Source of the DNA: Mycobacterium sp. 1245805.9
GTDB taxonomy: Bacteria; Actinomycetota; Actinomycetes; Mycobacteriales; Mycobacteriaceae
Direction of reading: 5' to 3'
Length of the DNA: 61,470 nucleotides
Assembly (NCBI RefSeq): GCF_001672915.1
Contig: NZ_LZKR01000085.1
Coordinates: 1 to 61,470 of the forward strand
The notes beneath the pieces are model-generated. The model had not been told where the DNA came from and did not search any database. It saw only the letters and a program-made list of their open reading frames with translations. Positions 12,137 through 21,304 of the stretch are shown piece by piece; the stretch's first letter is position 1; each line of letters opens with the position of its first letter. A program made the position numbers and the translations under genes.

Positions 12137-13254
12137 GTCTTGTCGTCGTTGTTCCGCGGGAAGCCACCGCCCTGCGGGAACAGCGGGAACACGACGTCGT
12201 CGAGCTTCTCGGCGTCCCCGGCGGTCTTGTTAACCGTTGCGCCCCAGACGTTTCCGTCCGGCGACATCCGCAGCGCCCACGCGTGGGCGTGGGTGTCCTT
12301 GCGGACGACGTCGGGTTCGCCGGTGACCGCGCCGGTCTTCGGCGCGAGCCGCACCGCCACGGTCAGCTTGGTGTTGATCAGGTTCACCAGCACGGTCCCG
12401 TCCATTGCCGCGCAGCCCGCGACGCCGGGCTTGTCCGGCCACGTCCACACCGTGGAGACCTCCGAGGTCTTGGTGATGCGCTGCAGGCGATCGGCGGTGG
12501 GGGTGCGGTCGGCGACGTACAGCGAGCCGTCGACGGGGTCGGTGCACATGCCGCCGCCGGAGCCCACGCCGGACAGCGCGGTCGTCGGCGGGGCCTGGCC
12601 GACGGTGGTCGGCTGCTCGATGCGCAGCACCTTGCCGGCCAGGGACTTGGGGTCGGCGGCCATCGCCGGGTTGCCCGCATCGCCGGTCATCACGACCAGC
12701 GTGGTCGGGCTGGTGAAGATCAACGCCCCGGTGTTGCCGGTAGCGCCCTTGGGGATCCCGGTCAGGATGTCCTTCGGGATGTCGCCGTCGGCCACGCGGA
12801 TGACGCGGTTGTCGGTGGGCGTGCTGATGTAGGCATACATCAGGCGGTCCTGCTGATAGGTGGGCGACAGCACGATGTCCATCAGGCCGCCGTCACCGGA
12901 CGGGTCAACGGGGATGACCATCTTGACCTTCGGCTCGGCGTTGACCGAGATGTCCTTGACGGCGCCGGTTGTGCGCTCGGCGACCAGCGCGGTTTTGCTG
13001 TCGGGGCCCATGATCAGGCCGCTGGTGCTCTCCAGGCAGCCCTGCATGACCCCCGGCGCCGGGCACGCCTTGGGGAAGGGTGTCGGCGGCAGCGGTGGCG
13101 GCGGGGGAGGCGTCGAGCTGGGCTGGGGCTTGAGTTCGGGGGCGGTGGTGAACGGCTGGGATTGGGCGTCGTTGAAACGCGCGCAGCCGCTCGCGACCAG
13201 CGCCACCACGGAGACGGCGGCGAGCGCGCCGCGAACCGAGCCCCGTATCCGCAT
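12133..13254 (-). CDS. lppZ: Lipoprotein LppZ, PQQ-type beta-propeller
   Basis: The 373 residues start with a lipoprotein signal: basic n-region, hydrophobic core, lipobox VASGC with the acylated Cys at about residue 24. A Pro-rich linker follows, then a sorbosone/glucose dehydrogenase-like beta-propeller with repeated strands (TALVAERTTGAV, LVVMTGDAGN, LYVADRTPTADRLQRI). It should be anchored outside the plasma membrane. Whether it binds PQQ or is catalytic cannot be judged. The start ATG has a TAGCCT box 7 nt upstream. Confidence 0.9.
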   Translation of the reverse strand: MRIRGSVRGALAAVSVVALVASGCARFNDAQSQPFTTAPELKPQPSSTPPPPPPLPPTPFPKACPAPGVMQGCLESTSGLIMGPDSKTALVAERTTGAVKDISVNAEPKVKMVIPVDPSGDGGLMDIVLSPTYQQDRLMYAYISTPTDNRVIRVADGDIPKDILTGIPKGATGNTGALIFTSPTTLVVMTGDAGNPAMAADPKSLAGKVLRIEQPTTVGQAPPTTALSGVGSGGGMCTDPVDGSLYVADRTPTADRLQRITKTSEVSTVWTWPDKPGVAGCAAMDGTVLVNLINTKLTVAVRLAPKTGAVTGEPDVVRKDTHAHAWALRMSPDGNVWGATVNKTAGDAEKLDDVVFPLFPQGGGFPRNNDDKT

Positions 13255-13261
13255 GACCGAC

Positions 13262-13267
13262 AGGCTA
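13262..13267 (-). promoter_or_regulatory. predicted -10 box of lppZ
   Basis: On the minus strand TAGCCT is followed by 7 nt and the lppZ ATG, so the transcript is probably leaderless. Confidence 0.4.
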
Positions 13268-13460
13268 CGGACTGTGCGGGCACCGCCGCCACATGCCTGC
13301 CCGCGTCCGGCGACGGAAGGTGTGCCGGTGGGGCGCCGATTTCACTCATTTTTCGGCCCGTGGAAGGGCGGAAAAGGCGATTTGGGGCGAATCCGGGGTG
13401 TTTTGGCGGACTAACCGGCGAAAGCGCCGCTCAAATCCCCGATTCAGGCGCGTTTGCCCT

Positions 13461-13466
13461 TACCCT
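13461..13466 (+). promoter_or_regulatory. predicted -10 box of the DoxX gene
   Basis: TACCCT is followed by GACACCC and the GTG at 13474. The arrangement supports that start and a leaderless mRNA. Confidence 0.4.
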
Positions 13467-13473
13467 GACACCC

Positions 13474-14331
13474 GTGACCAGTCAATCGAATGACGCACAT
13501 TGGAGCCGGCCCGGCGAATCCCCGGAGCCGGCATCGGGGCGCCCCGCCTCGGCGCGCTTGGTCGACCCCGAGGATGACCTGACGCCGGTCGGGTACCCGG
13601 GCGACTTCGGAAACACCACCGTCATCCCCTACGTCGACCCCGCGGCCTCGGGTGCCCCCGGGGCCGGCGGATATCACCTGCTCGACCAGCAGGAACCCCT
13701 GCCGTACGTGCAGCCACAGTCGGCGGCGCAGCCGACGTCGATCTCCGCGACCGAGCCGGCCGAGATCGACGCGGACAAGGACGACGACCGGCACCGCGAG
13801 ATCGGCAAGCGCGGCACCCAGAACCTGGGTTTGCTGGTGCTGCGGGTCGGGCTGGGCGTGGTGTTGGGGGCCCACGGGCTGCAGAAGCTGTTCGGCTGGT
13901 GGGGCGGCGGCGGGTTGACCGGCCTCAAGAATTCGCTATCCGACGTCGGCTACCACCACGCCGACATCCTCGCGTACGTCAGCGCGGGCGGTGAGATCGT
14001 GGCGGCGGTGCTGCTGATCTTGGGGCTGTTCACCCCGGTGGCCGCGGCGGGTGCGCTGGCGTTCCTGATCAACGAACTGCTGGCCACCGTGTCGGGCGCC
14101 TCGCGCTCGCACGCCTTCGCCTATTTCCTGCCGCAGGGGCATGAATACCAGATCACGCTGATCGTCCTGGCCGTCGCGGTGATCCTGTCCGGACCGGGTC
14201 GCTACGGCCTGGACGCCGGCCGCGGCTGGGCCCACCGGCCCTTCATCGGGTCGTTCGTCGCCCTGCTGGCCGGCATCGCCGCCGGCGTCGCGGTCTGGGT
14301 CATGCTCAACGGGGTCAACCCGATCGCCTGA
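13474..14331 (+). CDS. DoxX family membrane protein (Rv3005c-like)
   Basis: The 285 residues divide into an acidic, Pro/Ser-rich cytoplasmic head (about 1-115) and a four-helix DoxX domain beginning at LGLLVLRVGLGVVLGAHGLQKLF. In M. tuberculosis the DoxX protein Rv3005c forms a membrane complex with SodA and the thiosulfate sulfurtransferase SseA that protects against oxidative and thiol stress; that role is transferred by homology. GTG 13474 is supported by the -10 box. A much longer in-frame reading from 11659 is a shadow. Confidence 0.88.
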   Translation: MTSQSNDAHWSRPGESPEPASGRPASARLVDPEDDLTPVGYPGDFGNTTVIPYVDPAASGAPGAGGYHLLDQQEPLPYVQPQSAAQPTSISATEPAEIDADKDDDRHREIGKRGTQNLGLLVLRVGLGVVLGAHGLQKLFGWWGGGGLTGLKNSLSDVGYHHADILAYVSAGGEIVAAVLLILGLFTPVAAAGALAFLINELLATVSGASRSHAFAYFLPQGHEYQITLIVLAVAVILSGPGRYGLDAGRGWAHRPFIGSFVALLAGIAAGVAVWVMLNGVNPIA

Positions 14332-14334
14332 CCC

Positions 14335-14712
14335 TCATCGGTAGGGGTTGGGCACCCGTCCCGAGCTGACCTCGGTCAGCTGCGGCAGCGTGGCGAAGGT
14401 AACCGCGGGCAGGCGCAGCTCCGCGCCGCTTTTCAGGCGGGCGCGCGCCCACGAACCGCGGTGGAAGCGCAGCCCCTCGATCTCTTCCCAGCGCACCGCC
14501 CTGCTCCCGAACAGGGTCCGCACGGTCACGCCCCGATCGTCGGCGACCGTGCGCAGCCGGATGATCAACGCGGACAACACCACCGGGATCACCAGCAGCG
14601 GCGCGGACACCGGCCAGGCCAGCACCGGTATCAGCAAGCCGAGCGTGAAGAACCCGACGGCGAAGTGGGCCATCGGCGACACCTTGAGCACCACGGGGGA
14701 ATCGGTAGCCAC
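14335..14712 (-). CDS. cfp6: CFP-6-like PH-domain membrane protein
   Basis: This 125-residue protein has two hydrophobic segments (HFAVGFFTLGLLIPVLAWP and PLLVIPVVLSALII) followed by a short PH-like beta domain (DRGVTVRTLFGSRAVRWEEIEGLRFH). It matches the low-molecular-weight antigen CFP-6 (Rv3004). An internal ATG at 14673 would give 112 residues, the annotated M. tuberculosis length, and may be the true start. It converges on the DoxX gene with 3 bases between the stops. Confidence 0.8.
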   Translation of the reverse strand: MATDSPVVLKVSPMAHFAVGFFTLGLLIPVLAWPVSAPLLVIPVVLSALIIRLRTVADDRGVTVRTLFGSRAVRWEEIEGLRFHRGSWARARLKSGAELRLPAVTFATLPQLTEVSSGRVPNPYR

Positions 14713-14827
14713 GGGAGCATCATTTCACCGTGCGATGGCCGGGACGGTCCACGGGGGACCCGGATTTGACTGTTGAGCTGTGCGAAGGCTACCGTCGGAC
14801 GTTATGGAAACCGCCGGAAAGCCCGGG

Positions 14828-14863
14828 ATGCTCGTAGTAATTAGTCAGCGCGTTGGTGGTTGA
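14828..14863 (+). CDS. ilvB leader peptide MLVVISQRVGG
   Basis: An 11-residue open frame with consecutive Leu-Val-Val-Ile codons ends at TGA 14861-14863, 123 bases before ilvB. A GGAAAG sequence precedes the ATG. A run of exactly the three branched-chain residues made by the downstream pathway is the hallmark of a ribosome-sensing attenuation leader. Such ilvB leaders have been predicted in actinobacteria by comparative genomics. Confidence 0.75.
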   Translation: MLVVISQRVGG

Positions 14864-14903
14864 CTAGGTCTTCAGCATTTGAAGCGATCCAGCACCAACG
14901 CGC
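14848..14903 (+). promoter_or_regulatory. Attenuator pause/anti-pause stem of the ilvBNC leader
   Basis: GCGCGTTGGTG (14848-14858), inside the last codons of the leader peptide, is perfectly complementary over 11 bases to CACCAACGCGC (14893-14903). A ribosome stalled at the Leu-Val-Val-Ile codons would cover the first arm and free the second, which abuts the terminator. The exact antiterminator pairing could not be fixed by eye. Confidence 0.6.
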
Positions 14904-14904
14904 A

Positions 14905-14940
14905 ACCCTCGTGCAGCAGCTGAGCTGACGGGGGTTTTTT
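14905..14940 (+). terminator. Intrinsic attenuator terminator before ilvB
   Basis: ACCCTCGT (14905-14912) pairs with ACGGGGGT (14928-14935), with one wobble, and is extended by CAGC/GCTG around a six-base loop. Six T residues (14935-14940) follow at once. A terminator with a true U-tract is rare in mycobacteria and marks this as a regulated leader. Confidence 0.7.
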
Positions 14941-14986
14941 CTTGCGCAGCAACGAAACTTCCAAGAGTGAATAGGACCCCAGGACA

Positions 14987-16855
14987 GTGAGCGCTCCCAC
15001 CAGGCCCCCCGCCACGCAGGCGCAGGATCCGGCCAGCGTCGCCACGGACGCCGTGAAACCCGCCGCGAAGACCCCCGCCGCCGCGCCCAAACGCGTTGGC
15101 CCAGAGCAACTTACCGGTGCCCAGTCGGTGATCCGGTCGCTGGAGGAACTCGACGTCGAGGTCATCTTCGGGATTCCCGGCGGCGCCGTGCTGCCGGTCT
15201 ACGACCCGCTGTTCGACTCGAAAAAGCTGCGCCACGTGCTGGTTCGCCACGAGCAGGGCGCCGGCCACGCGGCCAGCGGCTACGCGCACGCCACCGGCAA
15301 GGTCGGCGTCATGATGGCGACCTCGGGTCCCGGCGCCACCAACCTGGTCACCCCGCTGGCCGACGCCCAGATGGACTCCATTCCCGTCGTCGCCATCACC
15401 GGGCAGGTCGGGCGCGGGCTGATCGGCACCGACGCCTTCCAGGAGGCCGACATCTCGGGCATCACGATGCCCATTACCAAGCACAACTTCCTGGTCCGCA
15501 ATGGCGACGAGATCCCCCGGGTGCTGGCCGAGGCGTTCCACATCGCCCGCTCGGGACGTCCGGGCGCGGTGCTCGTCGACATCCCCAAGGACGTGCTGCA
15601 GGGGCAGTGCACGTTCGCCTGGCCGCCGCGGATGGACCTGCCCGGCTACAAGCCGAACACCAAGCCGCACAACCGGCAGGTCCGTGAGGCCGCCAAGCTG
15701 ATCGCGGCCGCGCACAAACCGGTGCTGTACGTCGGCGGCGGGGTCATCCGCGGCGAGGCGACCGAGCAACTGCGCGAGCTGGCCGAGCTGACCGGAATCC
15801 CGCTCGTCACCACGCTGATGGCGCGCGGCGCCTTCCCCGACAGCCATCCGCAGAACCTGGGCATGCCCGGCATGCACGGCACCGTGGCCGCGGTGGCGGC
15901 GCTGCAGCGCAGCGACCTGCTGATCGCGCTGGGCACCCGGTTCGACGACCGGGTGACCGGAAAGCTGGATTCCTTCGCCCCCGAAGCCAAGGTGATCCAC
16001 GCCGACATCGACCCGGCCGAGATCGGCAAGAACCGGCACGCCGACGTGCCGATCGTCGGCGACGTGAAGGCCGTCATCACGGACCTCATCGCGATGCTGC
16101 AGCACCACGACGTACCCGGCAACATCGAAATGACCGAGTGGTGGGCGTATTTGCACAGCGTCCAGTCCACCTACCCGCTGAGCTACGGCCCGCAGAGCGA
16201 CGGCAGCCTGAGCCCGGAGTACGTGATCGAGAAGCTGGGCGAGATCGCCGGGCCGGACGCGGTGTACGTCGCGGGCGTCGGCCAGCACCAGATGTGGGCC
16301 GCCCAGTTCATCTCCTACGAAAAGCCGCGCACCTGGCTCAATTCCGGCGGACTGGGCACGATGGGGTTCGCCATCCCGGCGGCCATGGGCGCCAAGATCG
16401 CCCGCCCGGACGCGGAGGTTTGGGCGATCGACGGCGACGGCTGCTTCCAGATGACCAACCAGGAGCTGGCCACCTGCGCCATCGAGGGCGCGCCGATCAA
16501 GGTGGCGCTGATCAACAACGGCAACCTGGGCATGGTGCGCCAGTGGCAGACGCTGTTCTACCAGGAGCGATACTCGCAGACCGACCTCGCGACGCACTCG
16601 CACCGCATCCCGGACTTCGTGAAGCTGGCCGAGGCGCTTGGCTGTGTCGGATTGCGTTGCGAGCGTGAGGAAGACGTCGTCGACGTGATCAACCAGGCGC
16701 GGGCGATCAACGACCGCCCGGTGGTGATCGACTTCATCGTCGGCGCCGACGCGCAGGTGTGGCCGATGGTCGCCGCCGGCACCAGCAACGACGAGATCCA
16801 GGCCGCCCGCGGGATCCGCCCGCTGTTCGACGACGAAAGCGAAGGGCACGCCTGA
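14987..16855 (+). CDS. ilvB: Acetolactate synthase large subunit
   Basis: IlvB condenses two pyruvates, or pyruvate with 2-ketobutyrate, in the first common step of branched-chain amino-acid synthesis, using TPP, Mg2+ and FAD. The 622 residues show the catalytic Glu in [16 protein letters not shown], the central FAD domain, and the TPP motif [15 protein letters not shown]...NN. The first 40 residues (Pro/Ala-rich) are poorly conserved. GTG 14987 follows AGGAC at a short distance. The stop overlaps the ilvN ATG by one base (TGATG). Expression is likely attenuated through the upstream leader. Confidence 0.97.
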   Translation: MSAPTRPPATQAQDPASVATDAVKPAAKTPAAAPKRVGPEQLTGAQSVIRSLEELDVEVIFGIPGGAVLPVYDPLFDSKKLRHVLVRHEQGAGHAASGYAHATGKVGVMMATSGPGATNLVTPLADAQMDSIPVVAITGQVGRGLIGTDAFQEADISGITMPITKHNFLVRNGDEIPRVLAEAFHIARSGRPGAVLVDIPKDVLQGQCTFAWPPRMDLPGYKPNTKPHNRQVREAAKLIAAAHKPVLYVGGGVIRGEATEQLRELAELTGIPLVTTLMARGAFPDSHPQNLGMPGMHGTVAAVAALQRSDLLIALGTRFDDRVTGKLDSFAPEAKVIHADIDPAEIGKNRHADVPIVGDVKAVITDLIAMLQHHDVPGNIEMTEWWAYLHSVQSTYPLSYGPQSDGSLSPEYVIEKLGEIAGPDAVYVAGVGQHQMWAAQFISYEKPRTWLNSGGLGTMGFAIPAAMGAKIARPDAEVWAIDGDGCFQMTNQELATCAIEGAPIKVALINNGNLGMVRQWQTLFYQERYSQTDLATHSHRIPDFVKLAEALGCVGLRCEREEDVVDVINQARAINDRPVVIDFIVGADAQVWPMVAAGTSNDEIQAARGIRPLFDDESEGHA

Positions 16856-17355
16856 TGCAGACGCACACGCTCTCGGTCCTGGTGGAGGACAAGCCCGGTG
16901 TGCTCGCTCGCGTGGCGGCGCTGTTCTCGCGGCGCGGCTTCAACATCGAGTCGCTGGCCGTCGGCGCGACCGAGCAGAAGGACATGTCGCGGATGACCAT
17001 CGTGGTGTCCGCCGAGGAGACCCCGCTCGAGCAGATCACCAAGCAGCTCAACAAGCTGATCAACGTGATCAAGATCATCGAGCAGGACGACGACAACTCG
17101 GTGTCGCGGGAGTTGTCGCTGATCAAGGTGCGGGCCGACGCCGGCACCCGCAGCCAGGTCATCGAGGCGGTGAACCTGTTCCGCGCCAAGGTGATTGACG
17201 TGTCACCGGAATCGCTGACCATCGAGGCCACCGGTGACCGCGGCAAGATCGAGGCGTTCCTGCGCGTGCTGGAGCCCTTCGGCATCCGCGAAATCGCCCA
17301 ATCCGGAATGGTGTCGCTATCCCGCGGTCCGCGCGGTATCGGCACGGCCAAATAG
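16855..17355 (+). CDS. ilvN: Acetolactate synthase small regulatory subunit
   Basis: IlvN activates IlvB and confers valine feedback inhibition. The 166 residues begin with an ACT domain (HTLSVLVEDKPGVLARVAALFSRRGFNIESLAVG), the valine-binding fold, followed by the C-terminal ALS small-subunit domain (RELSLIKVRADAGTRSQVIE, ending near SRGPRGIG). ATG 16855 overlaps the ilvB stop, and ilvC follows after 21 bases, so ilvBNC is one operon. A longer in-frame start at 16759 lies inside ilvB and is rejected. Confidence 0.97.
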   Translation: MQTHTLSVLVEDKPGVLARVAALFSRRGFNIESLAVGATEQKDMSRMTIVVSAEETPLEQITKQLNKLINVIKIIEQDDDNSVSRELSLIKVRADAGTRSQVIEAVNLFRAKVIDVSPESLTIEATGDRGKIEAFLRVLEPFGIREIAQSGMVSLSRGPRGIGTAK

Positions 17356-18390
<1,035 letters not shown>

Positions 18391-18415
18391 CTTCTGGCCT
18401 ACCGACGCGAAACTT

Positions 18416-18433
18416 AAACGGCTGCGGCCGTTT
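18416..18433 (+). terminator. Hairpin after ilvC
   Basis: AAACGGC and GCCGTTT form a perfect 7-bp stem around a TGCG loop, followed by TTCGG, 25 bases after the ilvC stop. The palindromic repeat at 18502-18559 follows it. Confidence 0.5.
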
Positions 18434-18501
18434 TCGGCGCGTCGCGTGCGCAGGTTACGCGTCGCGGAGGCGCGCAACCGGGCTTCGGCATCTTCCTTCC
18501 G

Positions 18502-18559
18502 CCGAGCGTGAAGCTGTTGCGAGTTTTTCGGCCGATTCTCGCCACAGTTTCACGCTCGG
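18502..18559. repeat. Long inverted repeat of the CCGAGCGTG family
   Basis: The arms 18502-18523 and 18538-18559 are complementary at 20 of 22 positions, with ends CCGAGCGTG and CACGCTCGG, and enclose TTTTTCGGCCGATT. The right arm covers the last 10 bases of the convergent O-methyltransferase gene, including its stop. It may end transcription from both sides here, but the related repeat at 5781-5836 lies between divergent genes. Confidence 0.75.
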
Positions 18560-19281
18560 AGCGGGCCCGGCCTGGTCAGATACCCGTCCGGCGCGACGGT
18601 GATCAGCAACTTGCGCTGAATGCTCTTGTCGATCTCGAATTCCGGGTGGGTCTTGAGGAATTCGTGCACGGCGGTCTTCGGATTGTCGCCGGGGGCCCAC
18701 GGGCGGTCGGGAAACATGTCGGCGGGCAGGTCCTCGATGATGGTGTCGAAGACGACGCAGGAGCTGCCCACGGAGGTCAGCGGCGCGTAGGCCTCCAGTT
18801 CGGCCAGCACGTGAGCGTGGGTGTGGTTGCTGTCCAGGCAAACCAGCACGCGCCGATAGCCCGCGGCGATCTCGCGCACCCGCGCCACCACATCGGAGGC
18901 GATGCTCGAACCCTGGATCATCTGGATACGCGAGGCCATCGGGTGCGCCTCGATGGCCGCGCGGTTGTGCTCGCGGATATCGATGTCGATGCCCAGCACC
19001 TTGCGGCCGGATGTGGCCGGATCGAGCGTGACTCCGGATTCGATGGCGTCGGCCATGTCCAGCAGCGCCAGCATGGACGCGCCGAAGATGAGCGATCCGC
19101 CGTGGGCGATGCCGGTCTCGATGATCAGGTCAGGGCGGACGCGCCAGATCAACTCCTGCATGGCGACCATGTCCTGGGGGTACTGGATGATCGGCCGCGA
19201 CATCCACTCGAAGTTGTACGGATACCGAGATTGCAAAGAGGTACGCATGAATGCGGCGGCGTGCTCCGCGGAATCACTCAC
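18550..19281 (-). CDS. CmcI/rhamnosyl O-methyltransferase-like protein
   Basis: The 243 residues belong to the cephalosporin-hydroxylase/CmcI family, which in mycobacteria includes sugar O-methyltransferases such as Rv2959c. The SAM-binding start is LIIETGIAHGGSLIFGASML (Glu55), followed by VLGIDIDIREHNRAAIEAHPM, CLDSNHTHAHVLAELEAYAPL (acidic metal-site region) and FDTIIEDLP. Methylation of a hydroxyl on the island's deoxysugar is the natural guess. GTG 19281 overlaps the preceding gene by 8 bases, so the two are coupled. It is the last gene of the island, facing ilvC. Confidence 0.75.
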   Translation of the reverse strand: MSDSAEHAAAFMRTSLQSRYPYNFEWMSRPIIQYPQDMVAMQELIWRVRPDLIIETGIAHGGSLIFGASMLALLDMADAIESGVTLDPATSGRKVLGIDIDIREHNRAAIEAHPMASRIQMIQGSSIASDVVARVREIAAGYRRVLVCLDSNHTHAHVLAELEAYAPLTSVGSSCVVFDTIIEDLPADMFPDRPWAPGDNPKTAVHEFLKTHPEFEIDKSIQRKLLITVAPDGYLTRPGPLRA

Positions 19282-20323
19282 GCTCCATGCCGATCAGGTT
19301 GAAGCGATCTCCGGTCATCTTGCGAATCTCGTCGCGGTAATTGCTGTTCATCACGCAGATGTCCGAACCCGGTGGGAGCGTTGCCATCCCGTCTTCCGGG
19401 GACAACACGCGCAGACCGGTGGCCGGCACAAACTTTCCGCACTTGGCCGGGTTGATGTCGATCAGGACGTCGACCGGATTGCCGGCGCGCTCACGCAACA
19501 GCGAATAGATGACACCCTTGGATCCCGCGCCCCAAACCGCGCTCGGTTGGCGTGCCCCGTCGGACGGTGCGACGGTTGCCGCCGCCAGAAAATCTTCCGG
19601 GAAGTCCACCCGGTCCCGCGGGCCGGATACGGGTGGCCGCAAGGTGGCGAGATCGGCGACGGCGTAGAGGTATTGGCCGCCGAACAGATGCCCGCCCGCG
19701 ACGACCCGGCCGAACATCCTCGAAAAATCTTCCAGCCTGAAGTAGTTGACGTGTTCGTAGAAGATGTCGAACCAGGCCCTCGCGCGGATGATCCAGTCGA
19801 AGCACGGCACCTCGATATAGATGAGCCCGCCGCCGTTGGCGTCGCGCAAGCCACCGAGAAACCGAACCGGGTCCTGCACATGTTCCAGCACGTGGCGCAG
19901 GACGAGTCCCCTGGCCGACACGGTGACCCCGTCGCCGAAGTAGCGTCGCTGGACGGCGGGATTCGCGCCCTCGTAGGTGGGGTCGAAACCCGTCACGGAG
20001 CAACCGCGCGACTGCAGCAACTCGAGGAAATACCCCTTGCCGCAACCGACTTCGACCAACGCGTCGGTGCCAAGGTTACGCTCGACGATGGCGGCGACTT
20101 CGTCCAGGTGACTCTTGAACGACGGGCTGTGCGCCTGCTCGTTTTGATAGGCGGAGTCATAGTTCATCAGTTCCGGGTCGAACGCCGCGTTGTAGACGAG
20201 GCCGCTGATGTCGTCCTGCACCAAGCGAATATCGCCCCGGGGACATGAGCGTGCCTCGGGGGCGGAGTCGTACATCCGGTTCTGGAAGATCGGGAAGGCG
20301 GACTGCTCGTAAAGGCTCCTCAC
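19274..20323 (-). CDS. SAM-dependent C-methyltransferase-like protein lacking the zinc motif
   Basis: The 349-residue protein has a class I methyltransferase domain (ALVEVGCGKGYFLELL at about 88-103, LVLRHVLEHVQDPVRFL, YEHVNYFRLEDFSRMF) and a C-terminal Rossmann-like domain (AVWGAGSKGVIYSLL, DINPAKCGKFVPATG) shared with sugar C-methyltransferases. It lacks the N-terminal Cys4 motif that the second such protein of the island (22007-23230) has. GTG 20323 is chosen because it lies 4 bases after the upstream stop and begins VRSLYEQSAFPIFQNRMYDS; the longer reading to 20395 would run into that gene. Its substrate is unknown. Confidence 0.72.
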   Translation of the reverse strand: MRSLYEQSAFPIFQNRMYDSAPEARSCPRGDIRLVQDDISGLVYNAAFDPELMNYDSAYQNEQAHSPSFKSHLDEVAAIVERNLGTDALVEVGCGKGYFLELLQSRGCSVTGFDPTYEGANPAVQRRYFGDGVTVSARGLVLRHVLEHVQDPVRFLGGLRDANGGGLIYIEVPCFDWIIRARAWFDIFYEHVNYFRLEDFSRMFGRVVAGGHLFGGQYLYAVADLATLRPPVSGPRDRVDFPEDFLAAATVAPSDGARQPSAVWGAGSKGVIYSLLRERAGNPVDVLIDINPAKCGKFVPATGLRVLSPEDGMATLPPGSDICVMNSNYRDEIRKMTGDRFNLIGMERE

Positions 20324-20327
20324 CCGC

Positions 20328-21161
20328 TCACCGCACGTCCCCCTGCACGCCGACGACCCGCGATGGGTCGGAAACGTTCTCCGGCCGTGCCCCAAAGCGC
20401 AACAGTTCGCGGCGACCGTACTCGTCGGCGATGCGCTCGGCGAGCTGTCGAACGGTCACCGCCTTGCCCGAGCAGACGTTCACGGCGCCCTGCTGCCGGC
20501 CCAGCGCGACATCGGCGATCATCCGGCCGGCCTCCTTCACATCGAGGAAATCGCGTTCTTGATCGCCGCGAGTGAGGAGCGCTTCCTGCCCCGCGCCGAG
20601 CTGCCTGCGAAGGTATGGGACCAGTCGTCGCTCGTCTTCGTCTTCCCCGTACAGGTAAAAGAGCCGACACCAGGCGAAGCTCACGCCCTCGGCGCCGAGG
20701 AAGAGGCGCAGCACCTGAAAGGCCGACGCCTTGCACGCGGCGTACAGGGTATTGGGAGCCAGCGGTGTGTCCGTGGTCATCAGGCCCGCGGAGGAGTCGT
20801 ACTCCGCGCAGGTTCCGACACCGACGAATCGCTTGCCCCCGACCGCCGCGAACGCGCGGGCCAGGTTGACCGTTCCGGCCAGGCACGTCAGGTTCAGCGG
20901 CGACGTGAGGTATTCGCCCGGCCGCGCATACCAAGCCGCGTGCACCAAGGTTTCCGAACCCTCGAGGAACGCCTCCAATCGGCCGGTTTCCTCCGCGAAC
21001 AGGTCGGGCGTCTGCACCACCTCCAGTCCGCCGGACGCCCGGACGTCGGGCAACCGGGACGGATCGCGAACGAGCACCCGCACCGAGCAGCCCCGTTCGC
21101 GAAGGTTGCGCAAAATCTGCCTTCCTACGAAGCCTGTCGCTCCGGTCAAGGTCACGGTCAT
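20328..21161 (-). CDS. NAD-dependent sugar epimerase/4-ketoreductase (SDR)
   Basis: An extended SDR of 277 residues. The nucleotide loop is TLTGATGFVGRQIL at residues 4-17; the catalytic pair is Tyr140 and Lys144 in LYAACKASA; GTCAEYDSS supplies the Thr/Ser. The C-terminal half (LLTRGDQERDFLDVKEAGRMI) is typical of sugar-nucleotide enzymes. In this island it is best placed as the 4-ketoreductase that finishes the deoxysugar, although an epimerase role is possible. ATG 21161 has a GAGG ribosome binding site; the longer reading to 21227 has no such support. It heads the second coupled block of the island. Confidence 0.8.
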   Translation of the reverse strand: MTVTLTGATGFVGRQILRNLRERGCSVRVLVRDPSRLPDVRASGGLEVVQTPDLFAEETGRLEAFLEGSETLVHAAWYARPGEYLTSPLNLTCLAGTVNLARAFAAVGGKRFVGVGTCAEYDSSAGLMTTDTPLAPNTLYAACKASAFQVLRLFLGAEGVSFAWCRLFYLYGEDEDERRLVPYLRRQLGAGQEALLTRGDQERDFLDVKEAGRMIADVALGRQQGAVNVCSGKAVTVRQLAERIADEYGRRELLRFGARPENVSDPSRVVGVQGDVR

Positions 21162-21304
21162 AGGAACCTCAGCTCGGTCTTTCACCGTCTTATCCGAATT
21201 CTGGGCCACGCGTCGACACTTGAGCAAGATTGGCCCGCGACGCTTGTGCGGGCCGACATTTCAGGCGAGGTTCTTGCTGCCCTTCATCACGGTAAAATCG
21301 GCAA

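Noticed and set aside
11659..14331. An 890-codon frame covering lppZ and the DoxX gene
   Set aside because: Only its last 285 codons show protein character; the rest is antisense to lppZ, which has a proper lipobox and propeller strands.
14864..16849. A 661-codon frame antisense to ilvB
   Set aside because: A shadow of a highly GC-biased gene, with no recognisable domain.
20324..20395. Longer start for the methyltransferase at 19274-20323
   Set aside because: It would overlap the end of the upstream SDR by 68 bases and adds no conserved residues; GTG 20323 begins the recognisable family sequence.
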